From NCBI GenBank assembly GCA_019285715.1, contig CP079108.1:124001-188000 (forward strand): 64,000 bases of DNA, in the 5' to 3' direction. A model generated the notes under the pieces. That model was not told the DNA's origin. It was given only the letters and a program-made list of their open reading frames with translations, and searched no databases. Position numbers and translations under genes: made by a program. Below are positions 8,030 through 17,479 of this stretch, one piece after another (position 1 is the stretch's first letter; the number at the start of each line of letters is the position of its first letter). This stretch comes from Sphingosinicellaceae bacterium. Its GTDB lineage: Bacteria; Pseudomonadota; Alphaproteobacteria; Sphingomonadales; Sphingomonadaceae.

Positions 8030-9535
8030 TCAAACGCCGTGATTTTCAAACGCCCTGACACGCCTCCGTGTCCACCAGTCCGCCAGCAGCAGCAGCGCGA
8101 GCAGCGGCACCAGCCAGATCAGCCGCGACTGGTAACGCGCGAACGGCCCCGACAGGATACCGCACACCGCGGCGTTGACGATGACGGCGACGATGATGAA
8201 CCCGGCGATGGCGGGAAGGCGACGGTCGCCGGTGGCCGAAGTGCCGCGCCGCCGGGCCAGTGCCGCGGCCACCGCCAGCGCGGCGGCGATGACGATGCCG
8301 CCATGCCAGATGCGCGAGACATGCGCCGTCAGCCGGGGCGCGCACTGGCGGCCGTCGCGCCCGCAGCCACCCATCGATTCGATCAGCTCGGGCAGGTTGG
8401 TGTCCTTCCAGTAGCTGTCGGTCAGGTAATAGACCGGGTCGCGGACGGGATCGTCGACCTCGATACGCAGTGCCTGCCGCCACCAGTTGCCGAGCGCGGC
8501 GCGGACTTCGCCGATAAAGTCGTAGCGCAAGGTGCCGATGACGAAGCGCGCCTCCTCGTCCTCGAGCGCCATGCGGGTCTGGTAGCTGCTAACGTTGAAG
8601 ATGCCGTTCGGCGGATCGTCCCACAGGATCTCGTCCGAGTTGTCGAGCGGCGCGTGCTTGAAGCGGCACAGGGTGTACGGCGTCGCGTGCGCGCAGGCGG
8701 CGCGGAGATAGTCGCGGCCCGGCCCGTCGGCGAGCACCCGCGCGACCAGGAACGGCGGGCGCCGCAGCGGGTCGCCGGTGCTGTACTGGACCCAGGCACC
8801 GTAGCCCGAGTTGACCAGCACGCCGAGCATGAGCGCCAGCCCGACCACCGCCATCCGCGCCGCCGCGACCGGCCGGGCGACGCCCTGCCAGCGCAGCAGC
8901 GGCCATGCGGTCCCGAGCAGCACGACCCCGACGAGGACATGGGTGGTGTGGACCGCATAGGCATAGCCGAGCAGCAGCGCGACCGCCGTCCGGGTGCCAC
9001 GCCCGAGCCGGTCGGCGCTGGTCAGCAGCAGCGCCGCCATGATCACCGCCAGCGGTGCGAAGATGTCGGGCATGGCGAACCCGGTGAACAGCGGCAGCGA
9101 GCTCGCGACCGCCAGCGCCGCCATGACGCCGAGATAGCCGCGGCGGCTGCCCCCGGGCACGGCGACTCCCCACAACAGCCAGATCAGCCACGCCGCCAGC
9201 GCCGACTGGATCGCCGCGAGCAGCCACAATGTCCCGAGCTGGTGCACCGGATAGACCGCCAGTGCATAGGCGACCGATCGTGCCGCCATCTGGCTGCGCG
9301 CCATGTGCGCGTCGCGCGCGGCATCCTCGGGGGCGGGGCGCCAGCCTGCGTCGGCGGCGGTCGGACGTCCGGCGAGCAGCGTCGCGGCCCCGTCGGCGAT
9401 CTCCTGACCGAGCGAGTAATAATCGTCGGTATCGGTGAACACGCTGGGGCGGCCGACCGCGAGGATCGCTGCGAGCAGCAGCAGCGTCGCGGCGATGACC
9501 GCCGCGAACGACGCGAGGCGCGGCCGGGCGGTCAT
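8030..9535 (-). CDS. Polytopic membrane protein of unknown function (GT-C-like layout)
   Basis: A 501-residue protein with about ten hydrophobic segments, the first at residues 8-27, two closely spaced helices near the C-terminus, and a large hydrophilic stretch at about 275-400 (with CRFKHAPLDNSDEILWDDPP). The TDTDDYYSLGQ segment just after the first helix recalls the acidic loop of GT-C glycosyltransferases, but no family can be assigned. The ATG at 9535 is chosen because upstream codons form only a basic, low-complexity tail. The coding sequence starts 38 bases downstream of the MFS gene stop and ends 32 bases before accA, so the three minus-strand genes may be co-transcribed. Confidence 0.7.
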   Translation of the reverse strand: MTARPRLASFAAVIAATLLLLAAILAVGRPSVFTDTDDYYSLGQEIADGAATLLAGRPTAADAGWRPAPEDAARDAHMARSQMAARSVAYALAVYPVHQLGTLWLLAAIQSALAAWLIWLLWGVAVPGGSRRGYLGVMAALAVASSLPLFTGFAMPDIFAPLAVIMAALLLTSADRLGRGTRTAVALLLGYAYAVHTTHVLVGVVLLGTAWPLLRWQGVARPVAAARMAVVGLALMLGVLVNSGYGAWVQYSTGDPLRRPPFLVARVLADGPGRDYLRAACAHATPYTLCRFKHAPLDNSDEILWDDPPNGIFNVSSYQTRMALEDEEARFVIGTLRYDFIGEVRAALGNWWRQALRIEVDDPVRDPVYYLTDSYWKDTNLPELIESMGGCGRDGRQCAPRLTAHVSRIWHGGIVIAAALAVAAALARRRGTSATGDRRLPAIAGFIIVAVIVNAAVCGILSGPFARYQSRLIWLVPLLALLLLADWWTRRRVRAFENHGV

Positions 9536-9572
9536 GCCGCGCGGCCCCGGCCCGACGTGGCGGCGTCGTCGA

Positions 9573-10901
9573 TCAAGCGGGTCCGTCGCCCCGGAGCGCC
9601 GAGGCCGTCGCCGACTGGGTCGTCGCATCGATCGGCCAGCCGCGTACGGTCCACGCCGCCGCCAGTGCCAGCAGCACCGGCAGCCCCGCGAACAGCCCGG
9701 TCACCCAGGCGATCGCCTCAGGCGAATTGTCGCCGCCCTTTGCCGCGGCGAAGCCGACCGCTCCGAGCAGCGGATACAACAGCCCGATCGGGATCGCGTA
9801 GCCGAGCTTTTGCACCGCCACCCCGGCGGCATAGAACAGCCCGGTCTTGGCGTTGCCCGAGCTCAGCGTCTCGGCATCGGCGAGGTCGGCGAGCATGGCG
9901 CGCAGCAGCAGCGTCGAGGCGCCGTAGGGGATGCCCGCCAGCGCCATGCCGAGCGCCGCGACCGGCCAGTTGCTGGCAGGCAGCGAGAAGGTCAGTGCCT
10001 GCGCGACGCAATAGACCAGCAGCGCGACGATCATCGCGTAATGCTTCGAGGTCAGGCGCGCGAGCCCGGTCCACAGCGGCACGCCCGCCAGCCCGCCGAG
10101 GAAATAAACCAGCAGCAACGACGACGCGGCCGCCGGGGCATAGCCCTTCACCGCCTGGAAGAAGAACAGGAACAGCGCGCCGGTGACGCCGGGCGCGAGG
10201 TTGGACAGCATGTCGACGAGCAGCAGCCGGCGCATCAGCGGGTTGGCGAGGACAGCGCGGAAGTCAGACAGCTTGCCGACGTGACCGCCGGGCCGCGGTC
10301 GCTCGCGCACGACGGCGCAGCACCACAAGGCCGCCAGCGGCGCGCCGGCGATGACCAGCCAGCCCATCGCGTGGATCCCGGCGGCGACGCCTGCCCCCGG
10401 GATCAAGCGCGGCAGCAGCGGCGGCAACGTCAGCACGATGAGCATCCCGGCCTGGGTCAGCGCCATCCACCAGCCGAAGACCCGGCTGCGCTCGTGATAA
10501 TCGTCGCTCAGCGTCGCGCCCCACGCCGTCTGCGCGACCATTGTCGCCGAATAGCCGAAATACATCACCGCCAGCCCAGCCAGCGCGGCGACCGCGCTGA
10601 TCCCGGGCTGCGCCATGAACGCGGCCAGCGCGCCGAGCGACAGCAGCACCGCGCCGCCTACCAGCCACGGCTGGAAGCGCCCGAAGCGCCCGCGGGTGCG
10701 GTCGATGAGGTGACCGAGGATAGGGTCGAGCGGGATGTCGATCAGGCGAACGACCAGGAAGATGATCCCGACCGCGGGCAGCCCGAGCCCAAGTTCGTGG
10801 GCGTAATAAGGCGGCAGGTAGACCACGACCGGCAGCCCGACGGCGGCCATCGGCAGGCACGGTGCGGCGAATGCAAACAGCGTCGCCCGGCTCAGTTGCA
10901 A
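9573..10901 (-). CDS. MFS transporter, glycoside-pentoside-hexuronide:cation symporter type
   Basis: A 442-residue protein with twelve predicted helices. The loop 2-3 motif DIPLDPILGHLIDRTRGRFG (around residues 58-77) is characteristic of the GPH (MelB-like) family, which couples sugar uptake to Na+ or H+. The start is taken at TTG 10901, preceded by GGAGG 7 bases upstream; no suitable ATG exists before the first helix. The sugar cannot be predicted, since no sugar-catabolic genes are adjacent. It is divergent from the secreted amidohydrolase gene. Confidence 0.8.
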   Translation of the reverse strand: MQLSRATLFAFAAPCLPMAAVGLPVVVYLPPYYAHELGLGLPAVGIIFLVVRLIDIPLDPILGHLIDRTRGRFGRFQPWLVGGAVLLSLGALAAFMAQPGISAVAALAGLAVMYFGYSATMVAQTAWGATLSDDYHERSRVFGWWMALTQAGMLIVLTLPPLLPRLIPGAGVAAGIHAMGWLVIAGAPLAALWCCAVVRERPRPGGHVGKLSDFRAVLANPLMRRLLLVDMLSNLAPGVTGALFLFFFQAVKGYAPAAASSLLLVYFLGGLAGVPLWTGLARLTSKHYAMIVALLVYCVAQALTFSLPASNWPVAALGMALAGIPYGASTLLLRAMLADLADAETLSSGNAKTGLFYAAGVAVQKLGYAIPIGLLYPLLGAVGFAAAKGGDNSPEAIAWVTGLFAGLPVLLALAAAWTVRGWPIDATTQSATASALRGDGPA

Positions 10902-11046
10902 CGCGGACCCTCCCCCGGGGCCTCCCGAGCCCCTCGCCGTCGACTGTGGCGGGCGGGCGGGCCCCGCGCAAGCGTCACCGGCCGATCCGCAGGCTTGCAC
11001 GGGCGAAACCGCAAGCTAGTGTCGCGCCAACCAAAAAGGGGATTTC

Positions 11047-12336
11047 ATGCGCTGTATCGTCCTGGCCGCCGCGCTGCTTGCGGCGCTGCCCGCGACTGCC
11101 GAAACGCTCGTCGTCCGCACCGGGCGGCTGGTCACCGACGCCGCGTTGCCGGCGCGGGGGCCGTCGAGCATCGTCGTCACCGACGGCAGGATCGTCGCCA
11201 TTGGTGCTCCCGACATGGCGGTGCCGGCGGGGGCCCGCGTCATCGACCTGTCGACCAAGACCGTGATGCCAGGGCTGATCGACGCGCACGTCCACCTGAC
11301 CGAGGATTCGGGGCTGCCGTGGTATGCGACGCTGCGCCCGAAGTTTTCGGAGCCGTATGCCGCGACCATCGGCCTGAAGAACGCGCTGATCACCGCGCGC
11401 GCCGGCTTCACCACGGTGCGCGATGCGGGCGGGCCGCTGCTCGCGTCGCTGGCGATGCGCGATGCGGTGGAGGAAGGCGCCTTCCCCGGCCCGCGCATCC
11501 TGGTTGCCGGCACGCCGCTGTCGATCCCGGGCGGACACGCCGACGATACCGTCGGCATGCCGCCCGAACTCGCCGACGCGATGAACGCGCAGGGGCTCAA
11601 CCCGGGCATCTGCACCGGCGCGGAAGCGTGCGCGATCCTGGTCCGCAAGATCGCCGCGAAGGGCGTCGACGTGATCAAGTTCATGGCGACGGGCGGGGTC
11701 CTCGACGACGGCGCGATCGGCCTCGAGCAGCATTTCACCGACGCCGAGATGAAGGCGATCATCGACACCGCGCACGGCGTCGGCCTGAAGGCGATGGCGC
11801 ATGCCCACGGCGCCCGCGGCATCGAGGCGGCGGTCAATGCCGGCGTCGATTCGATCGAGCACGGCACCTACCTCGACGACAAGGGCGCCAAAGCGATGAA
11901 GGCGCACGGCACCTGGCTGGTGCCGACCCTGATGGCCTACGAGGGCCTCAAGCTCCACGTCGGCAAGAACTTCTACACGCCCAACGTCGAGGCCAAGGCG
12001 CTGGAAACCATGAAGATCGTCGGCCGCAACATCGGCATCGCGCAGCGCAACGGGGTCCACATCGCGCTCGGCACCGATGCCGCGGTCTACCCGCATGGCC
12101 GCAATGCGGAGGAACTGGCGCTGATGGTCGATCACGGCATGACGCCGAAAGACGCGCTGATCGCCGCGACCAAGGGCGGCGCCGAGCTGCTCGGCATCAG
12201 CGCCAAGACCGGCACGCTCGAGGTCGGCAAGGCGGCGGACCTGATCGCCATCGACGGCGACCCGCAGGCCGACCCCAAGGCCGTGCTGAGCGTCAGCTTC
12301 GTGATGACCCAGGGGCGTACCATCCCGATGAAGTGA
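11047..12336 (+). CDS. Secreted amidohydrolase (imidazolonepropionase/prolidase-like)
   Basis: A 429-residue metal-dependent hydrolase with a signal peptide (about residues 1-18, ending ALPATA). The HxH metal motif is in MPGLIDAHVHLTED (about 76-89). A catalytic or carbamylated Lys candidate is in GVDVIKFMATGG, with later metal ligands in AHAHGARGI, DSIEHGT and LGTDAAVYPHG. The C-terminal TGTLEVGKAADLIAIDGDP is typical of the superfamily. Relatives include exported Xaa-Pro or acyl-dipeptidases, but the substrate is uncertain. AAGGGGA precedes the ATG. The DUF885 peptidase gene follows after 59 bases, suggesting a two-gene periplasmic peptide-degrading unit. Confidence 0.85.
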   Translation: MRCIVLAAALLAALPATAETLVVRTGRLVTDAALPARGPSSIVVTDGRIVAIGAPDMAVPAGARVIDLSTKTVMPGLIDAHVHLTEDSGLPWYATLRPKFSEPYAATIGLKNALITARAGFTTVRDAGGPLLASLAMRDAVEEGAFPGPRILVAGTPLSIPGGHADDTVGMPPELADAMNAQGLNPGICTGAEACAILVRKIAAKGVDVIKFMATGGVLDDGAIGLEQHFTDAEMKAIIDTAHGVGLKAMAHAHGARGIEAAVNAGVDSIEHGTYLDDKGAKAMKAHGTWLVPTLMAYEGLKLHVGKNFYTPNVEAKALETMKIVGRNIGIAQRNGVHIALGTDAAVYPHGRNAEELALMVDHGMTPKDALIAATKGGAELLGISAKTGTLEVGKAADLIAIDGDPQADPKAVLSVSFVMTQGRTIPMK

Positions 12337-12395
12337 TCTTGCACCGTTCCATTAACCGTCCTACCTTAACAACACACTTCCCGGGAGCCTGCCCA

Positions 12396-14210
12396 ATGAT
12401 CGCCCGCCTGCTGCTGCCTGTCCTGCTGCTGTCGACCGCGCTGCCGCTTGCGGCACCCGTCGCTGCCGCGACCACCGCCGCCCCCAACGTGCCCGCGTCG
12501 GCCGAGCTCAAGGCGCTGTTCGCCGCCAGTGACGAGGACCAGCTCCGGCGCAACCCGATCCAGGCGCTGTTCCGCGGCGACATGCGCTACGCCCCGCAGT
12601 TCGGCGACTTCATCACCGACGCCTATATCGCCGGCGAGAAGGCAGCCGGCGAAGCCGACCTCGCGTCGCTGCGCAAGATCGACCGCGCCAAGCTCAACGC
12701 CGACGACCGCATCTCCTACGATGTCTTCAAGTACCAGACCGAGATCGGCCTGCGCGGCTTCGAGCCCGGCCTGCTGAAGGCCTCGATCGAGCGCCCGATC
12801 GACCATTTCGGCGGCTTCCAGGTGTTCATGCCCGACGTATCCTCCGGCGAGGGCGCGGCGCCGTTCAAGACGGTCAAGGACTATGAGGACAACCTCAGCC
12901 GCCTGAACGGCTATATCGTCTACCTCGACCGCGCCGTCGGCCGCATGAAGCAGGGCCTCGCGGACGGCATCACCAATCCCAAGCTGGTCATGCAGAACGT
13001 CGTCGGCCAATTCGACGCGCTGGTTCCCCCGAAGGTCGAGGACAGCGTCTTCTACAAGCCGGTGCTCAAGTTCCCGGACAGTTTCTCCTCAGCCGACAAG
13101 GCAAAGCTGACCGCGGAGTATGCGGCGTTCATCCGCGACAAGCTCAACCCGGCGCAGGTGCGCGTCCGCGACTTCATCAAGAACGACTATCTGCCCAAGG
13201 CGCGCGACACGGTCGGTCTCGGCCAGATGCCGGGCGGCGCGGCGCTGTACCGCTACATGGTCGAGCAGACCACGACGACGACGATGACGCCCGAGGAAAT
13301 CCACAAGCTCGGCCTCAGCGAAGTCACCCGCATCCACGCGGGCATGGAGAAGGTGAAGCAGCAGGTCGGCTTCAAGGGCACGCTCGCCGAGTTCTTCGTA
13401 GACATGCGGACCAACCCCAAGTTCCACCCGGTCAGCGCCGACGCTATGAAGCAGGCCTTCCTCGACATCGACAAGCGCATGCTGCTGGTCGTCGGCAAGG
13501 ATTTCGACACGATCCCGAAGTCGCCGCTCGAGATCCGCCCGGTGCCGCCCTACAAGGAAAAGACCGACGCCGCCGGTTCGTACCAGCAGGGCACCCCCGA
13601 TGGCTCGCGCCCCGGCGTGTTCTACTACAACGCCTACGACCTGCCCTCGCGCTCGGCGTTCGGCTTCGAGACCCTGTTCCTGCACGAGGGCATCCCGGGC
13701 CACCACTTCCAGATCAGCCTGGCACAGGAGAAGGAGTCGCTGCCGGCGTTCCAGCGCTTCGGCGGCAACACTGCCTATGTCGAGGGCTGGGCGCTGTACG
13801 CCGAAAGCCTCGGCTATGAACTCGGCTTCTACAAGGACCCGTACCAGGACTACGGCCATCTCGACGACGAGATCCTGCGCGCCATGCGGCTGGTTGTCGA
13901 CACCGGCATCCACTCGCAGGGTTGGACCCGTGACCAGGCGATCAAGTACATGCTCGACAACTCGGCGATGGGTAAGACCGATGCGACGTCGGAGGTCGAG
14001 CGCTACATCGCGATCCCGTCGCAGGCGCTGGCCTACAAGGTCGGCCAGCTCACCATCCGCCGCCTGCGCACCAAGGCCGAGAAGGCGCTGGGGCCGAAGT
14101 TCGATGTGCGCGATTTCCACGCCCAGGTGCTGATGTCGGGGGCGCTGCCGATGGAAGTGCTGGAGCGCAAGATCGACGACTGGATCGTGACGAAGGGCGG
14201 GAAGGCGTAG
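12396..14210 (+). CDS. Secreted DUF885-family metallopeptidase-like protein (copy 1)
   Basis: A 604-residue protein with a signal peptide of about 25 residues (RLLLPVLLLSTALPLAAPVA). It is a member of DUF885, a zinc-dependent carboxypeptidase-like family. The presumed active site HEGIPGHHFQ lies at about residues 430-439, and GGNTAYVEGWALYAESLG follows downstream. The GGGAG-like GGGAG is 10 bases before the ATG. Part of a likely operon with the amidohydrolase upstream. A paralogue lies at 60885-62636 on the other strand. The gene converges on the TPR-like gene with a REP-like repeat between. Confidence 0.88.
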   Translation: MIARLLLPVLLLSTALPLAAPVAAATTAAPNVPASAELKALFAASDEDQLRRNPIQALFRGDMRYAPQFGDFITDAYIAGEKAAGEADLASLRKIDRAKLNADDRISYDVFKYQTEIGLRGFEPGLLKASIERPIDHFGGFQVFMPDVSSGEGAAPFKTVKDYEDNLSRLNGYIVYLDRAVGRMKQGLADGITNPKLVMQNVVGQFDALVPPKVEDSVFYKPVLKFPDSFSSADKAKLTAEYAAFIRDKLNPAQVRVRDFIKNDYLPKARDTVGLGQMPGGAALYRYMVEQTTTTTMTPEEIHKLGLSEVTRIHAGMEKVKQQVGFKGTLAEFFVDMRTNPKFHPVSADAMKQAFLDIDKRMLLVVGKDFDTIPKSPLEIRPVPPYKEKTDAAGSYQQGTPDGSRPGVFYYNAYDLPSRSAFGFETLFLHEGIPGHHFQISLAQEKESLPAFQRFGGNTAYVEGWALYAESLGYELGFYKDPYQDYGHLDDEILRAMRLVVDTGIHSQGWTRDQAIKYMLDNSAMGKTDATSEVERYIAIPSQALAYKVGQLTIRRLRTKAEKALGPKFDVRDFHAQVLMSGALPMEVLERKIDDWIVTKGGKA

Positions 14211-14225
14211 AAAACTGAACTCAGG

Positions 14226-14344
14226 TTTGTCATCCCCGCGTAGGCGGGGACCCATGAACACCGTCTGTCGAAGTGCTGACCGGCGGGACGCGCAAGCAAC
14301 CTGCTGCCGTGTTCATGGGTCTCCGCCTGCGCGGGGATGACAAA
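14226..14344. repeat. REP-like inverted repeat between convergent genes
   Basis: Outer arms TTTGTCATCCCCGCGTAGGC and GGGGACCCATGAACAC are mirrored by GTGTTCATGGGTCTCC and CCTGCGCGGGGATGACAAA. The arms are about 37 bases with a few mismatches and the centre is about 45 bases. It lies between DUF885 copy 1 (+) and the TPR-like gene (-). Confidence 0.88.
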
Positions 14345-14414
14345 ACGAACGCGGCTCACGATCGCAAGGCACGCTGCTCGCGACCACGTTGGTCGCGCGG
14401 CCTAAGCCGCCCCC

Positions 14415-15173
14415 TCACCCGACGTTGTTGAACGGCTCCAGCTTCTTGACCAGCGCCCGCGCGCCCTTGACGTCCTTCGCGTCGATCAGCGCCAAGACCT
14501 GCTGCGCGGCCTTGTGGTTCTGGCCGTCATAGGCATCCTGGACCGGCAGTGCGATCGCGGTGCGGAGCAGTGACGTCACCTTCGGAACACTGTCGTCGCC
14601 GATGTCGAGCAGGGTGAAGGCATAGGTCACCGGGTGGACGATCTCCTTTGGCTCCCTGGCCATCGCGAGTGTCAGGTAGCGGTCCATGTCCTTGCGGTTG
14701 GCGCCCAGCAGGGTCGACGCCAGGAACGAGCCGATGGTCGCGACGGCGCCGCCGTGCCAGGCGCCCAGCGCGGCGTTGGCGAGCGCGTAGTTCGGGTCCT
14801 TGGCGAGCACCGCCTGCATCTGGTCGCGAGCGTCCTTGCCCTCGCCCGGCGATTTGTCGATCTTGGCGCGGTAGCCCGTCGCGATCGCCTTGTTGGTGCG
14901 CGCGTCGAGGCTGTTCGGAGCCTTGGCGATGGCGCGGTCGAAGTCCTGCTCGGCGGCACTGATCGCGGCCTTGGCCGCATCCCTGCCGCGGCTCTGGTAG
15001 CCCGCGATCGCGAGTGTCGCACGGCCCGCGAGGACCAGCGAGGCGGCGGTGTTCTCGGCGCGGCCCTCGGTGATCGCCTGCTGCCAGCGCCCGGCAGCGA
15101 AACTTGCCGCCGCGTCGGCGGAGGCGGCGGCAGGCGTGGCGACGATCACCGCCGCCAGTATCAGGTTACGCAT
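14415..15173 (-). CDS. Secreted TPR-like hypothetical protein
   Basis: A 252-residue protein with a signal peptide (about 1-20, AVIVATPAAASADA). The rest is alpha-helical with TPR-like spacing: AEQDFDRAIAKAPNSLDARTN at about 75-95 and AVLAKDPNYALANAALGAW at about 123-141. No enzymatic motif is visible. The start codon overlaps the end of lysS by 8 bases on the same strand, so translation is probably coupled. A periplasmic scaffold role is only a guess. Confidence 0.75.
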   Translation of the reverse strand: MRNLILAAVIVATPAAASADAAASFAAGRWQQAITEGRAENTAASLVLAGRATLAIAGYQSRGRDAAKAAISAAEQDFDRAIAKAPNSLDARTNKAIATGYRAKIDKSPGEGKDARDQMQAVLAKDPNYALANAALGAWHGGAVATIGSFLASTLLGANRKDMDRYLTLAMAREPKEIVHPVTYAFTLLDIGDDSVPKVTSLLRTAIALPVQDAYDGQNHKAAQQVLALIDAKDVKGARALVKKLEPFNNVG

Positions 15174-16773
15174 CCTTCAGAGTCTCCGTGGGCGTCGCGG
15201 CGAGCGTTTCGGCGATCAGTCGCCGGGTCTCGCCGAGCCCGTATAGCTTGATGAACGAGCCCATTCGCGGGCCCTGGCTGGTGCCGAGCAGGGTTTCGTA
15301 CAGCGCCTTGAACCAGTCCCGCAGCGGCTCGAAGCCCGCCGCCTTGCCTGCTTCATAGACCTCGAACTGAAACGCCTCGGCGCTCGCATCGGGTCCGAGC
15401 GCGGCAAGACGCCCATCGAGATCAGCCAGTGCCGCCGCCTCGCGGGCATCCGGCGCACGGCGCTTCAGGCCCGGCAGCACGAAGTCGCGGGCGTAGGCGA
15501 TGGCGTAGTTCACCAGCGCATCGATCTGCGGGTGCGTCGCGGCGCTGGTACCGGGCACATAGCGCGACACGAAGCCCCACAGCACGGCGGGGTCGTCGGT
15601 GCCGGCGACGGTCACCAGGTTGAGCAGCAGCCCGAAGCCGAGCGGCAGGTCGACCGCCGGCGGCTCGCCCTCGTGGACGTGGAAAACCGGATTGCCGAGG
15701 CGTTGCTCGACCGGCTGGTCGGGGAAGCCGCTCAGGAACTGGTGGTACTCCTCGACCGCCTTGGGGATGACGTCGAAGTGCAGCCGCTTCGCCTTGCGCG
15801 GGCTCTGGTACATGTACAGCGCCAGCGTGTCCGGCGCGGCATAGGTCAGCCACTCGTCGATTGTCAGGCCGTTGCCCTTGGACTTGGAGATCTTGGTGCC
15901 CTCTGCATCGAGGAACAGCTCGTAGTTGAAGCCTTCCGGCGGCCGCGCGCCCAGCACTTTCGTCACCGCGCTCGACAGCGTGACCGAGTCGATCAGGTCC
16001 TTGCCCGCCATCTCGTAGTCGACCCCGAGCGCGACCCAGCGCATCGCCCAGTCGACCTTCCACTGCAGCTTGGTGTGGCCACCGGTGACCGGCACGGTGA
16101 TGGTCTCGCCGGTCGCGGGGTCGGCGAAGCTCACCGTCCCGGCGTCGACATCGCGCCCGGTCAGCGGCACCTGGAGGACCTCGCCGGTGACCGGGTGCAG
16201 CGGCAGGAACGGCGAATAGGTCGCGCGCCGGTCGGGGCCGAGGGTCGGCAGGATGACATTGATGACCGCGTCGTAGTTTACCAGCACCCTACGCAAGGTG
16301 TCGTCGAAACGCCCCGAGGCGTAGCACTCGGTCGACGACAGGAACTCGTAGTCGAAGCCGAAGCGGTCGAGGAAGGCGCGCAGCCGGGCGTTGTTGTGCG
16401 CGGCATAGCTGGCGTGCGTCCCGAACGGGTCGGGCACCCGGCTCAGCGGCTGGTTGAGGTGCGCGGCCAGCATTTCCTGCTGCGGCAGGCCCGGCGGGAC
16501 CTTGCGGAAGCCGTCCATATCGTCGGAGAAGGCGATCAGCCGCGTCGGCACGCCCGGCGCGATAATCTCGAAGGCGCGCCTGACCATCGTCGTCCGCGCG
16601 ACCTCGCCGAAGGTGCCGATGTGCGGCAGGCCCGAGGGCCCGTAGCCGGTCTCGAAGACAACGCCCGCGGCCGGGAACGCGCCCTTGTACCGCGCGACGA
16701 GCTTGCGCGCCTCCTCGAACGGCCAGGCCTTGGAGACGAGTGCGGCTTCGTGGAGTTCGGGGGTCGGGGTCAT
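15166..16773 (-). CDS. lysS: Lysyl-tRNA synthetase, class I
   Basis: A 535-residue class I LysRS, the form used by archaea and many Alphaproteobacteria instead of the class II enzyme. Signature motifs are PSGLPHIGT at 46-54 (HIGH motif) and KISKSKGNG at 294-302 (KMSKS motif). The protein charges tRNA-Lys in the cytoplasm. The ATG at 16773 (MTPTPELHEAALVSK) is chosen over an upstream extension of 13 residues. The TPR-like gene overlaps its stop codon. Confidence 0.96.
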   Translation of the reverse strand: MTPTPELHEAALVSKAWPFEEARKLVARYKGAFPAAGVVFETGYGPSGLPHIGTFGEVARTTMVRRAFEIIAPGVPTRLIAFSDDMDGFRKVPPGLPQQEMLAAHLNQPLSRVPDPFGTHASYAAHNNARLRAFLDRFGFDYEFLSSTECYASGRFDDTLRRVLVNYDAVINVILPTLGPDRRATYSPFLPLHPVTGEVLQVPLTGRDVDAGTVSFADPATGETITVPVTGGHTKLQWKVDWAMRWVALGVDYEMAGKDLIDSVTLSSAVTKVLGARPPEGFNYELFLDAEGTKISKSKGNGLTIDEWLTYAAPDTLALYMYQSPRKAKRLHFDVIPKAVEEYHQFLSGFPDQPVEQRLGNPVFHVHEGEPPAVDLPLGFGLLLNLVTVAGTDDPAVLWGFVSRYVPGTSAATHPQIDALVNYAIAYARDFVLPGLKRRAPDAREAAALADLDGRLAALGPDASAEAFQFEVYEAGKAAGFEPLRDWFKALYETLLGTSQGPRMGSFIKLYGLGETRRLIAETLAATPTETLKDA

Positions 16774-16820
16774 GATGCGGGGGTGTGTCGGGAATATTGG
16801 CGCGGAGGGCAAGGGCCGGG

Positions 16821-17117
16821 CTAGGAGAACGACGCGCCGATATCGCGGCCGGCATGGATGACCTGAAGGATCGTCACGACCTCGCGGTCGAACGTGTACG
16901 CGATCGTCGCCCGGCGTTCGAACGGTGCCGTCCGCAATCCCGGGAGCAATTCGTCGTGCGGGCTGCCGGCCAAAGGAGCGTCTCCCATCGCACGGCAGCG
17001 CGCCTCGAGCCGGCGCACGTAGGCGCTGGCGACGTTGGCACCTGCATGGGCACTGACGTAGGCGAATATCGTCAGGATGTCGTTGGAGGCACGTGGGTCG
17101 AACTTGACCTCATACAT
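16821..17117 (-). CDS. parE: ParE/RelE-superfamily toxin
   Basis: A 98-residue toxin-fold protein starting MYEVKFDPRASNDILTIFAY, with the C-terminal RRATIAYTFDREVVTILQVIHAGRD strand pair typical of ParE. Family members poison gyrase. The start overlaps the antitoxin stop by 8 bases (ATGTATGA), so the two are translationally coupled. A GTG four codons upstream is an alternative start. It ends 48 bases from the lysS start region. Confidence 0.85.
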   Translation of the reverse strand: MYEVKFDPRASNDILTIFAYVSAHAGANVASAYVRRLEARCRAMGDAPLAGSPHDELLPGLRTAPFERRATIAYTFDREVVTILQVIHAGRDIGASFS

Positions 17118-17379
17118 TATCCTTCGCACACCTCGCGTCGATGCGCGCCCAGATCTGCTTGAACGCCTCGTCGATACCGATCGCCGGCTGCGGGTCCGCT
17201 ATGACTTGCCGCACGCGTTCGCGCAGCAGCTCGTCAATCATTTCATCTTGACGGTCGAGGGCACGCAGGCCGTCGCGCAACACCTCGCTCATGGAAGAAT
17301 ATCGGCCCGAGCGAACGCGCGCGGCGGCGCGCTCGGTCAGTGCACCCAATGTCACGGTTACAGGTTTCGCAGACGCCAT
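17110..17379 (-). CDS. parD: ParD-type ribbon-helix-helix antitoxin
   Basis: An 89-residue protein. The N-terminal half is a ribbon-helix-helix DNA-binding fold (PVTVTLGALTERAAARVRSG, then YSSMSEVLRDGLRAL at 27-41). The C-terminal half (DELLRERVRQVIADPQPA and on) is the toxin-wrapping region. It neutralises ParE and represses the operon. AGGAG precedes the ATG by 8 bases, and a perfect palindrome overlaps that site. Confidence 0.88.
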   Translation of the reverse strand: MASAKPVTVTLGALTERAAARVRSGRYSSMSEVLRDGLRALDRQDEMIDELLRERVRQVIADPQPAIGIDEAFKQIWARIDARCAKDNV

Positions 17380-17389
17380 CGCAAATCTC

Positions 17390-17406
17390 CTATGATTTTA
17401 TCATAG
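17390..17406. promoter_or_regulatory. Palindromic operator of the parDE operon
   Basis: CTATGAT (17390-17396), TTT, ATCATAG (17400-17406) is a perfect 7-base inverted repeat. It lies 10 bases upstream of the parD ATG and runs into the AGGAG ribosome-binding site; read on the minus strand it includes TATGAT, a good -10 hexamer. ParD binding here would block transcription. Confidence 0.75.
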
Positions 17407-17479
17407 TCTCCGGGCAGCTTTGGAGCAAGGGCGGCTAGCACCAGTTGTTCCCACTCCGTTCCCCCGCTACATTACTCCC

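Noticed and set aside
9435-14210. A 1591-codon open frame on the plus strand
   Set aside because: It runs antisense through the membrane-protein and MFS genes with Arg/Gln-rich nonsense, then joins the true DUF885 gene in frame. It results from high GC; the real gene starts at 12396.
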